NCBI GenBank assembly: GCA_907163345.1
Contig: CAJQUN010000420.1
Span: 420,977 to 484,976 of the forward strand
Length of the DNA: 64,000 nt
Source: Haberlea rhodopensis
Lineage: Eukaryota; Streptophyta; Magnoliopsida; Lamiales; Gesneriaceae
Direction: 5' to 3'
Position 1 is the stretch's first letter; the number at the start of each line of letters is the position of its first letter. This document shows, one piece after another, positions 35,606-46,474 of this stretch. The notes beneath the pieces are model-generated. The model did not search any database, was not told the DNA's origin, and was given only the letters and a program-made list of their open reading frames with translations. Made by a program: the position numbers and the translations under genes.

Positions 35606-36851
35606 ATCTATTGCGCTTAACTGTTTACGATTTGGTATGTTTTGATGGATAATTTAATACATATGCTACCTAATCATATATTTATGTATTTGCAGGTGGA
35701 ATCGAAGAACTCAAGCTAAAATGATGAAAGAAGCAATAAAGTTGAAGAAAAGAGGAAAAAACCAGAATCCAAGTCACATGTTGCTCCTTTCTCCTCACAT
35801 TTCTATATGTTCAAACCAAGTTTTGGATATGTGGTACATAGAAAAGTTGTAGAACTTTCAGTTATCTTCATGTGGACAGCTGATTCGTTGAATTTGGAGT
35901 TTGTATGAGAAAGTTATGACAAAAATACAAAACTCGCCAGAAATAATTGAAGACAGGCATAATTACGCCATTATGAGGGGTAAATACGCCAATGCTACGA
36001 CAATTGAAAATCTGAAAAATGGAAGAAATGTGTATTTACGCCACTTTGAGGTGTAAATGCGCCAGATACGCGAGAAGCCATACATGTCATGAGGCATATT
36101 TATGCCATTTTGAGGCGTAGCTACGCCAGTAGTGTTTTGGAAAGTTTGGAGACTTGATTTCTTTCCTTTCCACATGGATTCTACCCCACCCCATCAGCCT
36201 CCAAGCCTATATACTCGAATTTATCAGCCATTAGAGGAAGAATTCAGACTTTAGAACATAGTTTCAATATTAGAATAAATTTTCTTTCAATTTTTGTGAA
36301 GAACGCTTGAAGAACGAAGACGGAAGCGACACTCCCGAATCGTGATTCCTTTCAGTAATTCTTTCTTTTCATATTAGTTTAATGTGTTCTAGAATAGATT
36401 TGAGTGTTTTTAATTCAATTATGAGTAGTTAAAAACCTTTGTGATTCTCGGTTGAGGAAGACGATACATTGGAGTTTACGATTCTTGTGAGATTAAGTTT
36501 TGATTGTTGATTTTCATTGAGTATCAATTGTTTTTTCTGATTTGATTGTCATAATTGTTATGGATGATTGTTGGACTGATCACCTAGCTATTGTTCATAC
36601 AATTTAACGCTAAATTTGATATCAAATACGGAATCGTTTGATCCCTCTAATTGCGAAGCAACTAAGATTAATTAAATTCCACTTGTGAGTTTGTTAAATT
36701 TTTAGGAAAAATAATTGACTTGATAAAACATAGACGCTTGGATTATGTTGTTTAGCTTCACCGATCTCACTAGTTCATATGCTATCATCGATTTAAATTA
36801 CTGTTATTAGCTTGAGAAGTTTAATTTGGGCGTACGCGATAAGCGCTACCA
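35606..36851 (+). mobile_element. Athila/Tat-like gypsy 5' LTR (left end uncertain)
   Basis: The right end is placed just before the tRNA-Asp-type primer site. The left end is not defined; TGTTTACGATTTGG at about 35621 is a possible start. It contains three TACGCC...GGCGTA-type inverted units at 35963-36127. Frames in it are short and without similarity. Confidence 0.6.
35963..36127 (+). repeat. Inverted TTACGCC/GGCGTAA-type units in LTR
   Basis: Three units: TTACGCC...GGGGTAA (one mismatch), TTTACGCC...GGTGTAAA (one G-T pair) and TATGCC...GGCGTA (one T-G pair), all with an A/T-rich loop ending TTGAG or TATGAG. The last runs into the perfect 14-bp palindrome GGCGTAGCTACGCC at 36114-36127. 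Confidence 0.75.
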
Positions 36852-36856
36852 AATTT

Positions 36857-36873
36857 TGGCGCCGCTGCCGGGG
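36857..36873 (+). other. Primer-binding site, tRNA-Asp type
   Basis: TGGCGCCGCTGCCGGGG, one base from the tRNA-Asp complement commonly used by Athila/Tat-type elements. This separates the element from the tRNA-Met users elsewhere in the window. Confidence 0.85.
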
Positions 36874-36936
36874 AAGCCGTTTACTTTTGTGTTAACTATT
36901 TTTTTTTTATTTTTTTTATGCTACTTTGATTTGTTA

Positions 36937-38400
36937 ATGAGTACAGGTGAATCGTCCAATCACAATGATAATTTTCACTACGATCCCGAGATAGAAAGGA
37001 CTTTACATCAACTTAGGAGAGAAAATTGAAGACAACTTGAAGAAGAGGAAAGAACTATCATGGTGGAGAATCAGAGCCTACGACAGCTAGTGAATCCCAC
37101 CGTGGATCAACAACCTCTTTGCATCACCTTTCCTACACTTGCTACTAATATAAATTTTGAATTAAAATCTGGCCTAATACATCTTTTACCGTCTTTTCAT
37201 GGCCTTGCAGGTGAGGATCCACACAAGCACTTGATGGAATTCCATGTAGTATGCACTACGATGAAGCCAACCGGGATAACTGAGGAACAAATCAAATTAC
37301 GAGCTTTTCCGTTTTCTTTGAAGGACTGCTAAGGATTGGTCTTCTATTTGCCTTCTGGATCCATCACTACATGGAATGAGCTGAAAAGAACTTTCTTGGA
37401 GAAATACTTTCCTCCATCAAGGGCGACGAATATTTGCAAAGATATATACGACATTAGATAACTCCATGAAGAATCACTGCATGAATATTGGGAACGCTTT
37501 AAAATGCTTTGTGCAAGCTGTCCTCAATTAGATAAGTGAACATTTACTTATTCAATATTTTTATGAGGGTCTTTTGCCAAATGACAGGAACTTGGTAGAC
37601 TCTGCAAGTGGAGGAGAATTTGTGGATAAGACACCAGTAGAAGCAAGGCACTTAATTGCTAACATGGCAGCCAACTCTCAACAGTTTGGAACTGCTCGAT
37701 CGGACAATAAGCTTAGGAAGCAAGGCGAGGTAAATGTTTCTGGCCTCGAACAACAACTGATTGATTTAACAGGTATTGTGAAACAACTTGCAAATAGAAT
37801 TGGACAAACTGCTAAGGTATGTGGAATTTGTGCACTACCGAGTCACCTAACTGACGCTTGCCCCACACTTCAAGAACCATCTAGTGAGGAAGCAAATGCA
37901 GCAGGCGGATTTCCGGGACAGCCATAGAGAAATATGATCCCTTTTCCAGCACATATAACCAAGGATGGCGAGATCATCCAAATTTGAGATATGGGAATCA
38001 AGCTGAACCACAGACGCAACATCAACCACCACCATATAGACCACCATTCCAAAGGCCACAACAAACCGTCCCAACTCCAACACCTGGTGAGTATCTAGAA
38101 AATATGTTTAAGGAACTTGCTAATGGATCTGTGAAATTTCAACAGGAAACGAGGGCAAGCATCCAGAGCTTGACTATGCAAATGGGTCAGTTGGCCACCG
38201 CAATAAATTGCATGGAGTCTCAAAGGACAAACACCTTACCATCACAACCAGTAGTGAATCCGAGGGAGAATGCAAGTGCAATTAAACTAAGGATTGGGAA
38301 AGAACTTGAGACACAAGAGGAGGAGAAACCGATGGAGACAACACAAGAGGAGGAGAAAAAGATCGAACCTACGTGAAACGATTCCATACAAAAAGAGGAA
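36937..38400 (+). pseudogene. gag: Athila/Tat-like gag, several stops and frame changes
   Basis: From an ATG at 36937 the frame stops at 37027, then resumes with the capsid blocks LLPSFHGLAGEDPHKHLMEFH, IKLRAFPFSLKDC, GSITTWNELKRTFLEKYFPP and YWERFKMLCASCPQLD. These are characteristic of the capsid domain of the non-chromoviral gypsy group. Later parts include PVEARHLIANMAANSQQFGT and a CGICALPSHLTDACP cysteine-histidine cluster. A Q/P-rich region and an acidic EEEK repeat end near 38376. At least four stops break it. Confidence 0.88.
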
Positions 38401-38739
38401 CAAAAAGGTAAATCCGCTCTAATTTCTGAGTATAAGATTGAACCACCTTTCCCTCTTGCATTTTAGGAAGATAGGAGGAATGAAAATATCAAGGACCTCT
38501 AAGAAACCTTTCGGAGATGTGAGGTGAACATTCCTTTGTTGGATGCTATCAAGCAGGTGCCCCGCTATGCAAAATTCTTAGAGGAGTTGTGCACCGCAAA
38601 GAGGAAACAAAAGCTTAAAGGATGCCGCAAAGTTGAGTTGGGGGAGAACATCTCAGCGGTAATTCAACGAAAAATCCCTACCAAGTGCAAGGACCCAGGT
38701 ATGTTTCACTATCCCATGCACAATTGGTACAACACGTCT

Positions 38740-39160
38740 TGAAAAAGCTATGTTAGATTTACGAGCATCGATAAATGTCATGCCATACTCTATATACTTC
38801 TCTAAATCTAGGACCTTTAAGTGAAACAAGGGTGGTTGTCCAATTAGCGGATAGATCAAATGCATACCCTAGGGGGATTTTAGAAGATGACTTAGTGCAA
38901 GTAAATGAGTTGGTATTTCCCGCTGATTTTATGTGCTCGATATGGCAAAGGGTGACAATAATAACCCTATATTGTTAGAGAGACCCTTCTTGAAAACGTC
39001 CAAAACTAAGACAGATGTTCACAGCGGCACACTCACGTCGGAATTTGATGGTGAAATCGTTAAATTCAATATACATGATGCCATGAAGTATCCTTGTGAC
39101 GACGATGATACTGTTTATTCTATCGATATTATTGATTACTTGTACCAAGGCACTTTTTAG
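38740..39160 (+). pseudogene. pol: Athila/Tat-like protease, active site altered
   Basis: Around 38752 the frame reads AMLDLRASINVMPYSIY, where the family has a glycine in place of the arginine after DL. The frame changes, then LGPLSETRVVVQLADRSNAYPRGILEDD and VNELVFPADF follow. After another frame change comes LLERPFLKTSKTKTDVHSGTL, which ends the domain. Confidence 0.85.
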
Positions 39161-40300
39161 ATTGAAGGTAAAGAAGAGTTGGAGATAGCCCTCACCACCC
39201 CTCTAGACCATTGTGAGGAAGAGTTGCCACTTGGAGATGAGGTGAAACACAACATCACCGCTTTAGATACCACGCCCGAGATACAAGGTAATGTTTCATT
39301 TGTGTCATTGCCTATTCCTAACACTAGGCCTCTTTCTTCTATATCGCAGACACCCATTGTTGAATTGAAGCCTTACCAAGCCACCTAAAGTATGTGTTCC
39401 TTGGAGAAGGAAACACACTACAAGTAATAATCTCTAGCAAGTTGGGAGATGGACAAGAGAAGGAACTCATTCACGTGCTAGAGGAGCACAAGACCGCCAG
39501 AGGATGGACAATTGCTGACATAAAAGGAATAAGCCCCTCCACATGCATGCATAGGATTCTACTTGAAGAAGGAGCCAAACCTACATGCCAACCACAAAGA
39601 AAACTCAATCCACCGATGATGGAAGTCGTGAAAGAGGAGATCTTAAAACTTTTTTGCAGTTGGAATGATATACCCGATTTCGGATAGCTAGTGGGTCAGT
39701 CCTGTCCAAGTAGTTCCAAAGAATACTGGTGTCACAGTGGTGAGGAACAAAAACGATGAACTAGTAACCACCCGCATTCAAAATGGATGGAGAGTTTGCA
39801 TTGGCTACCACAAGTTGAACGCCGTGACCCGCAAGGACCGCTTTCCATTGCCCTTCATTGGTCAAATGCTTGAAAGGTTAGCATGTCATTCTTATTACTG
39901 TTTTCTTGATGGGTATTCTGGCTATTTTCAGATTGCGATTGCTGGAAGATCAACAAAAGACTACATTCACATGCCCCTTTGGAACTTTCGCTTATAGACG
40001 CATGTCCTTTGGACTGTGCAACACACCTGCCACTTTCCAATGGTGTATGCTTAGTATATTTTCTGAGTACACGGAGCATGTATTAGATGTATTCATGGAT
40101 GATTTTACCATTTATGATGACTCTTTCAATGATTGTTTAACTAACCTTACCCTTGTCCTAAAGCGTTGCATAGAAACAAACCTTGTACTAAATTCTGAAA
40201 AAATGCCACTTTATGGTAGAACAAGGTATTGTTTTGGGTCATGTGGTCTCATCAAAAGGTATGGAAGTAGATAAGGCAAAAATTGACATTATTCAATCTC
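39161..40300 (+). pseudogene. pol: Athila/Tat-like linker and reverse transcriptase, broken
   Basis: A linker with LPIPNTRPLSSISQTPIVELK precedes the RT. RT blocks are GWTIADIKGISPSTCMHRI, QRKLNPPMMEVVKEEILKL, NGWRVCIGYHKLNAVTRKDR, FLDGYSGYFQIAIA, FGTFAYRRMSFGLCNTPATF and the catalytic FMDD at 40092-40103. At least three frame changes occur (near 39680, 39960 and 40220). Confidence 0.9.
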
Positions 40301-40950
40301 TCCCTTATCCTATTCGTGTGCGGGATGTGCGTTCCTTTCTTGGCCATGCAGGTTTCTATAGGGGATATATCAAGGACTTCGCCAAGATCGCATCACTATT
40401 GTGCAAATTGTTACAAAAGGAAGTGGCGTTCGAGTTTGATGAAGCGTGGAAGACTGCATTTGACACATTGAAGGCATCCTTGACATCCACACCAATTATC
40501 CAACCACCTGACTGGAGTAAGCCACTCAAGATCATGTGTGATGCAAGCGACTATGCAGTAGGGGCCGTTTTGGACCAAAAGATTGGAAAAAGTTATCATG
40601 CCATCTACTATGCATCATGACTCTGAACGATGCCCAATGAAATTATTTTACTACGGAGAAGGAGCTATTAGCTGTTGTTTTTGCTTTAGAAAAATTTCGC
40701 TCTTATTTACTTGGTGCTAAAGTTATTGTTTATTCTGACCATGCAGCTCTTCGCTGCTTGATGACGAAGAAGGAGGCAAAGCCAAGGCTAATTAGATGGA
40801 TCTTGCTCTTGAGTGAATTCGATGTTGAAATTAAAGGCAAGCGAGGAATGGAGAATAAAGTGGCGGATCACTTAAGTCGCCTAATTCATGTGAAGGACAC
40901 ACTGTGTTTCAAAGAGGAATTCCCGGAAGAGAGACTCTTTGCCATGCACA
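40301..40950 (+). pseudogene. pol: Athila/Tat-like RNase H domain, broken
   Basis: It includes SFLGHAGFYRGYIKDFAKIA (RT thumb), KIMCDASDYAVGAVLDQK with the first aspartate and, after a stop at 40618, the WILLLSEFDVEIKGKRGMEN and VADHLSRL blocks that close the domain. Confidence 0.9.
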
Positions 40951-41039
40951 ACATTTTACCATGGTATGCCGACATTGCTAATTTTCTGGTCACTAATACC
41001 TTTCCAGGATTATATAGGACTCAAAAAGCAAAAATTTGA

Positions 41040-42255
41040 AGCGACGCCAAGTACTATATTTGGGATGATCCATACTTGTGGAAACATTGTGCGGATCAAG
41101 TCATTCGGCGTTGCATTCCGACCAATGAGGTATCTTCCCTACTCCACTTTTGTCATTCACATGAGGTCGGTGGGCACTTTGGAACCAAACGAACTGCACA
41201 CAAGGTATTAGAATGTGGATTCTTTTGGCCAACTTTATTTTGTGATGCTTATAATTTTTGCAAATCATGCCATGAGTGTCAAAAGACTGGTAAAATATCT
41301 CAACGAAAAGAGATGCCCCCAACAACCCATCCTTTATTGTGAAATTTTTGATGTATGGGGTATCGACTTCGTGGGACCGTTTCCTCAATCTTTCGGCCAC
41401 ATTTATATTGTACTTGCTGTGGATTATGTGTCGAAATGGGTGGAAGCTATAGCCACCCGCACTGATGATTCCAAAGTGGGTGCAAGTTTTATAAAGCATA
41501 ACATTTTCTCTAGGTTTGGGACTCCCAGGGCAATCATAAGTGATCGCGGTACCCATTTCTGTAATAGGACGATGGAGAGTTTACTAAAGAAGTACCATGT
41601 AACACACAAAGTGTCCACGGCCTACCACCCGCAAACAAATGGACAAGCCGAAGTTTTGAATCAAGAAATCAAATCCATCATGGAAAAGACTGTAAATCCC
41701 ACTAGGAAAGATTGGAGCTTGAAATTGGACGATGCACTCTAGGCTTATCGGACTGCGTACAAAACGCCAATAGGTATGTCTCATTATAGACTAATCTTTG
41801 TTAAACCTTGTCACCTGCCTGTAGAGTTGGAATATCGAGCATACTGGGCCATTAAGCACTTCAACATGGCTATGGACAAGAGCGGAGAGCATAGAAAGCT
41901 GCAATTGCAAGAGTTGGAAGAGATCCACAATGATGCCTATGAAAGTTCAAAGATCTTCAAAGAAAAAACGAAGACCTTTCATGACAAGATGATCTCGAGG
42001 AAGGAGTTTGTCGTTGGTCAAAAAGTCCTCCTCTACCTTTCCTGCCTCCGCCTATTTCCAGGTAAGCTACGCTCTCGATGGGTTGGGCCTTTTATAGTAA
42101 CTTCTGTTTTTCCTCATGGTGCAGAGGAGGTTCAAAGCCTAGCAAAAGCAAAGATGTTCAAGGTGAATGGACATCGACCGAAACCTTACTATGAAGGTTT
42201 CCATGCCGCTAAAGAAGGAGAGGTGGATCTTGAAGATCCACCAAGCATCACGTGA
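41040..42255 (+). pseudogene. pol: Athila/Tat-like integrase, broken
   Basis: The N-terminal zinc region carries HSHEVGGHFGTKRTAHKVL and SCHECQKTGKIS (with a frame change between). The core carries WGIDFVGPFP (first D), ISDRGTHFCN (second D) and AYHPQTNGQAEVLNQEIKSI (E). TAG replaces a tryptophan codon at about 41740. The C-terminal region runs to 42255 with RLFPGKLRSRWVGPFIV. No chromodomain is present. Confidence 0.9.
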
Positions 42256-42957
42256 TCCATGGACTGACGTCGGGCCACCGAAGTTAAACAGAGGCGGTGC
42301 TTGGGAGGCAACCCAAGGGGAGTTAGTTTCCCTTATCCTTTTTAATTTTTTTATTACTTTAGTAGTTAGGTTTTTCTCTTTTCTTATATATTTGCCTTAC
42401 ATTGGGGACAATGTAAGATTTAGGTATGTGGGAGGGATTAGTGGTGTGTTATTGCTTTCCTTTTACAAAAATACAAAAAAAATCAAAAAATTTGAAAATT
42501 TTGAGCTCATAGTTAAGTAACGAACGCATGCTTAGAATCACTAGCCCATGATGAAACCTAATTGATATCATGCATGCTTTTGAACATAGGTGAGTTGTTA
42601 ACCTTGGAACACTTCGAACTCTAATGCAAATTTTACTTTGACATAGTAGTTGAATATTTTGAGCACATTATTGTCATGACTTGTGAAGTGTGCATAGCTT
42701 AATGAAGATTGTGTGAATTTTGTGATAGTCTTAAGAAGTCTCTAATACATGCTAGAACTTACCTACATGCTCTTTGAGGCGTATGCCTAGACTACTTGCA
42801 AACATGAAAGTGATATAGGCAATCTTTGATACGTTTGAGCCTTTCAAGCCAACCATGTAAAGAAAATCAATCACTAGTACCCTTTTTGAGCCTAAAATGA
42901 AAAAGAATGGTTGTATGCTAAGCATACAAACAACCCCCATTCGACATTCTTTGATTA
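42256..42957 (+). mobile_element. Athila/Tat-like 3' untranslated region
   Basis: It contains GGGAGGCAACCCAAGG (42304-42319) and an ACATTGGGGACAATGT palindrome near 42400, followed by ATGTGGGAGGGATTAG, a purine-rich tract. A/T-rich sequence with A-runs follows. No 3' LTR is recognisable; family C sequence begins at about 42958. Confidence 0.65.
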
Positions 42958-43327
42958 TCTTAGGTACACTGTTGAGTACGAGTGGTTTCTTTGGTAACGA
43001 TGTATGTTTAACATCGTTGGTTATGTCTTAGAGATATCATTGGGGCGATATCTATTTTGGAATCTCGAATGATTCGTTTGGTTAGCAGTTAGGGTTGACC
43101 GACTGCTTTTGGGTGGTTAGGGTCGAGGTATGCTGACGTTCTTTTGAGATGGTGACCTGAGAGATTTACTCCATTTCAGGTTTTAGTGCGAGGTCGGTGT
43201 CCTCGCGGTCGGTGTGTCGTTCATGATATGTTCATGACTCGACGATGTAGATCCGTTTGGATTGTGTGGTCTTGACGATATGTGGAGTACGCCTGTGCAA
43301 ATTTCGAGGATGAAATTTTATTGGTAG
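42958..43327 (+). mobile_element. Family C interior fragment, 3' end
   Basis: Matches 62233-62577, including the hairpins AACGATGT/ACATCGTT (42996-43018) and AGATATC/GATATCT (43032-43053) and the TTTCGAGGATGAAATTTTATT motif. The purine tract expected next is replaced by a copia fragment. Confidence 0.85.
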
Positions 43328-43473
43328 ATTGGTAAAGATTAATACAATGTGCAGAAGTGGAAACTTCAAGGCCCAAGAAATAAGTTAGGGCACCGAGATC
43401 CTTCATACGAAAAGAAGACTTAAGAAAGTGTTTGAGCTAAGTGATTCCTTTAGTGTCATCTCCTGAGGATAAT
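43328..43473 (-). pseudogene. Sliver of copia reverse transcriptase, minus strand
   Basis: On the minus strand about 48 codons read SSGDDTKGIT, a stop, LKHFLKSSFRMKDLGALTYF and LGLEVSTSAH. This is the stretch just after the catalytic YVDD of copia RT. The fragment lies exactly between the family C pre-LTR motif and a family C LTR. It does not match the copia element at 25702-26590 closely, so its source is another copia lineage. Confidence 0.85.
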
Positions 43474-43790
43474 TGTAATGCCCGGGAATTAATGGCATTA
43501 ATCCCGGTGTGGCGATGACCCTCTATGGTTTTTAATTGTGGCAATTTGCGGTGTTGGAGCACCCGAGGATGTTAAATTCGGGTATTCGGGATTGTTGGAT
43601 CCAAAGGTTGAGATTGTATCTCATCGTGGTGAAAAATCTTGGAATTGGGTTTTTGGTGGGATCTGGGGTCCGGAGTACTTTGTGCTGAGGCTGGTGGAAA
43701 TAGAGATTGAGAGGTAATTATTGAAAACAGATGATTTTTAATGAATCATGATATATTTGTGGAGGACTTGGTATTTTGGAGCTTTGGTGC

Positions 43791-43798
43791 TATATATA
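43791..43798 (+). promoter_or_regulatory. TATA box, family C LTR
   Basis: TATATATA, downstream of the conserved CAGATGATTTTTAATGAATC block and about 50 bases upstream of a CT-rich leader. The second LTR has TATATA at 62919-62924. Confidence 0.6.
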
Positions 43799-43896
43799 CC
43801 AAATGGACTCTGTATTTTTTCATTTGCACAAAGTCTCTCCTCTCTCTTCCCTCTCCCTACGCCAAACCCATTTCCCCCTTTCCCCTCTTTTCTCCC

Positions 43897-43944
43897 ATGG
43901 AGGAGAAATCGCTAATAACTAGGCTCGGGAGCCAGATTTCTTGA
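43897..43944 (+). other. Short upstream frame in family C leader
   Basis: The first ATG after the TATA box, in a strong context (CCCATGGAGG), opens a 15-codon frame beginning MEEKSL. The equivalent in the other LTR is 17 codons (63020-63073). The two differ in sequence and length, so a translated function is doubtful. Directly after it comes CAGGTATCG, which resembles a 5' splice site. Confidence 0.3.
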
Positions 43945-44191
43945 AGATAATCAGGTATCGATCTTCCCTTCGTCCTTATCTTCGATTTGATAGTAGTGTG
44001 GTGGTTTTTGGTTGAGTATTATGTTGGGTTTGGAATTTGGGGATTTTTGGTTAAAATCCAAAGTTGTGTTTTTGGAGTTTTATTGGGTTTTAATGGTGTA
44101 TTTGAGGTGTTGAAGGTGTAAGGGGTGTTGGTTTTGAGTTTGGGTGTGAAAAACACCATGGAAGCTCGAGTTTTTTGGAAAATCACAGGTC

Positions 44192-44402
44192 GCGATCGAT
44201 CGCGGCTTTAGGCCGATCGATCGCGGTGAGATTCTGAAATTTAAGATGATGTACAGTGATGACGATCGATCGCAAGGTCTCGGCGATCGATCACGAGTGG
44301 GTTGGCGATCGATCGCGGGGACTTGCGATCCATCGCGAGAGGGCTCTGGTTGGCCACTAGATTGCGCGATCGATCACGGTGAAACCAGCGATCGATCGCG
44401 GC
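44192..44402. repeat. CGATCGATCG palindrome cluster 5 (family C LTR)
   Basis: Eight to nine sites about 20-30 bases apart in the transcribed part of the LTR, about 400 bases after the TATA box. Most are GCGATCGATCGC; a few have a one-base change (GCGATCCATCGC, GCGATCGATCAC). Confidence 0.88.
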
Positions 44403-44799
44403 TCGTAGGAGAGGTTTTTTCGAAAATTTTGTAAAATGTTGGGATTATCAAGGTTTAATTAGCCAATTTTTGGGGCAATGTCTACAATCCAATGGGAGTG
44501 CTATACCTTTAAAATGGAATGGTTGGAGTCAAGTTTTAATAAAGATCGGAATGCTCGATTTAATAATTGGTTAACTTTTGAACTAGTAAAATGGAATATT
44601 TGGGTATTATGCATGCTTAGCCGGAGTCTTTTTAAAATGGTTAATCATCATGGATTGACGATGGGTTTAGAGGATTGTGAACGTGCTTGGGTACGTGGTT
44701 GCATGCTTGTATTTGATTATGAGTTATTTATGTGTTAGCACATAATTCTTTGGATCACGGGACTAGGCCAAGGTTGGACTCGGACTACGGAATCATAAG

Positions 44800-44814
44800 G
44801 TACGTATAACGTAC
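44800..44814 (+). promoter_or_regulatory. GTACGT-ATA-ACGTAC inverted repeat, family C LTR
   Basis: Perfect arms, spacer ATA, followed by GAGCAT as in family A. In the second C LTR (about 63930) the element has decayed to GTTACGTATAACTACG. Confidence 0.6.
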
Positions 44815-45774
44815 GAGCATAGCCCTTTCATATAATTTCAATTGTTGAATGCATGGTACATTATGTTGCAATAAATGGATAGACATTGGGAATTATATGG
44901 TGCCACTCTTGAGCGAGCAATGATTGGAATGTTGTCGCCTTTGAGCGAACATCGGTTGTGACGCCACTTGCTGTTGAGCATGCGTGAGGTTAAAATGCCA
45001 CTATTGTAGAGCGATAGATGAAATAGAACTATGGAACCATTAGCAAGATATATGGGATATCTTTACTCATCGTTTAATGATTTGATCATATTGATTATGG
45101 TATCAGTATATGGGGAAAAGATTAGTTAATCAATGTAATGATTAACTGACATTTGGGAATTTGATGGTTTCGGTTATTTTAAGAACAAGAACAGCACAGG
45201 GGATCCCTGATGAGGATGATGCCATCCATGGAGTGTCTTTTAATATTCATAGTCTTTACATTGAGTAAATTATGAATTGTAATATTGTGCTTATTGGATT
45301 GGTGATATTGGTATGCTCACCCCGTGTGGGGGCTGTCTTTGTTGGGGCAGGTGGTACAGATGCAGCAGTGGCTTTGGAGTTGAGTCCGAGCTGTTGATTG
45401 GAGGTGCTTCCAGGGTCGAAGTACCAAAGCTGGTATTGAGCATGACACTTTATACATTAGATACACACATATTTATTCGATGCTCGCATGTGAGCACTAT
45501 TATGTGTATATGGGTTGTATAAAGAAGGCAATGGCCTTTCTCTTTTCATTTATGCGTTGCATGCAATTAATTAGGAATTGCAAAATGAATTGAGAGCATG
45601 TTAGTGTACGTATAAAGGTGCATGTTATGTTTATGAACTATGTTGGGGGAAAGTTAGACATTATATGGAATAATGTAAGAAATTTATAGATGGTATTTCA
45701 TGCTAACATGATGTATGCACTAATGGCATGTGTTAATACACTAATAACGGGTTAAGGGCACGGGGGTCCTTACA

Positions 45775-46474
45775 TTTGGTATCAGAGCAGTGGTTTGCTA
45801 TTTGGGGTTGTTGAGGGCCTAGGAACATATAAATGGAACAATTATATGTCATGACATCTATGGAATCGTAATATAATCTGTTGATTATGATTGTGAGTTT
45901 TGGTACAGGGACAACCAAAGGGAGCATTTTGAAATGCATGGGGATACAGGAAGTACTTTGTACTTATGTTTATGCATTACCTTTATAATCATATTGTGGT
46001 GAATATGAATTATTATATGCTCATGGTTTGAGATCGTTCCTGTAGGGACGTTTTGGCATGGATGGCTAAGGCCAGGATTGACGGGCACCAAACGGTAACA
46101 TGTATTTTATATACATCATGGATTATGCATTGTGGTTGCATATATATATTTGATTTATGATTTTAATGCTTTGCCGCTAAATGTTGAGGCGAGGGTATTG
46201 CCGCATGTCACATTTGAAGCGAGGTGCATTAAAATACACTCATAGCGATGTATATTGGGATATGGATTATGCATTGTGGTTGCATATATTTTTGAGTGAT
46301 GATTTTAATGCTTTGCCGCTAAATGTTGAAGCGAGGGTATTGCCGCATGTCACATTTGAAGCAAGGTGCATTAAAATACACTCATAGCGATGTATATTGG
46401 GATATGGATTATGCATTGTGGTTGCATATATATTTGAGTGATGATTTTAATGCTCTGCCGCTAAATGTTGAAGC
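45775..46474 (+). mobile_element. Family C interior, first part
   Basis: Primer site TGGTATCAGAGC at 45777-45788, then a non-coding leader. At 46161, 46303 and 46444 a unit of about 142 bp begins with TTTTAATGCT and carries GCCGC...GAGGCGAGG and CGCT/AGCG modules. The third copy is cut at 46474 by a solo LTR and continues at 47979. Confidence 0.85.

Larger units (their letters stand above)
43474..45774 (+). mobile_element. Family C LTR, complete, 2301 bp
   Basis: It starts TGTAATGCCCGGG and ends GGGTCCTTACA, followed after two bases by the tRNA-Met primer site (45777-45788). It has a TATA box (43791-43798), an upstream block shared with family A, a CGATCGATCG cluster (44192-44402), the GTACGT repeat (44800-44814) and AGCG-type modules near 44910-45020. 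It pairs with the LTR starting at 62591. Confidence 0.92.

Noticed and set aside
42996..43053. Hairpins considered as transcription terminators
   Set aside because: They are in a eukaryotic retroelement interior, lack a U-run and recur with the family C sequence, so a bacterial-type terminator reading does not apply.
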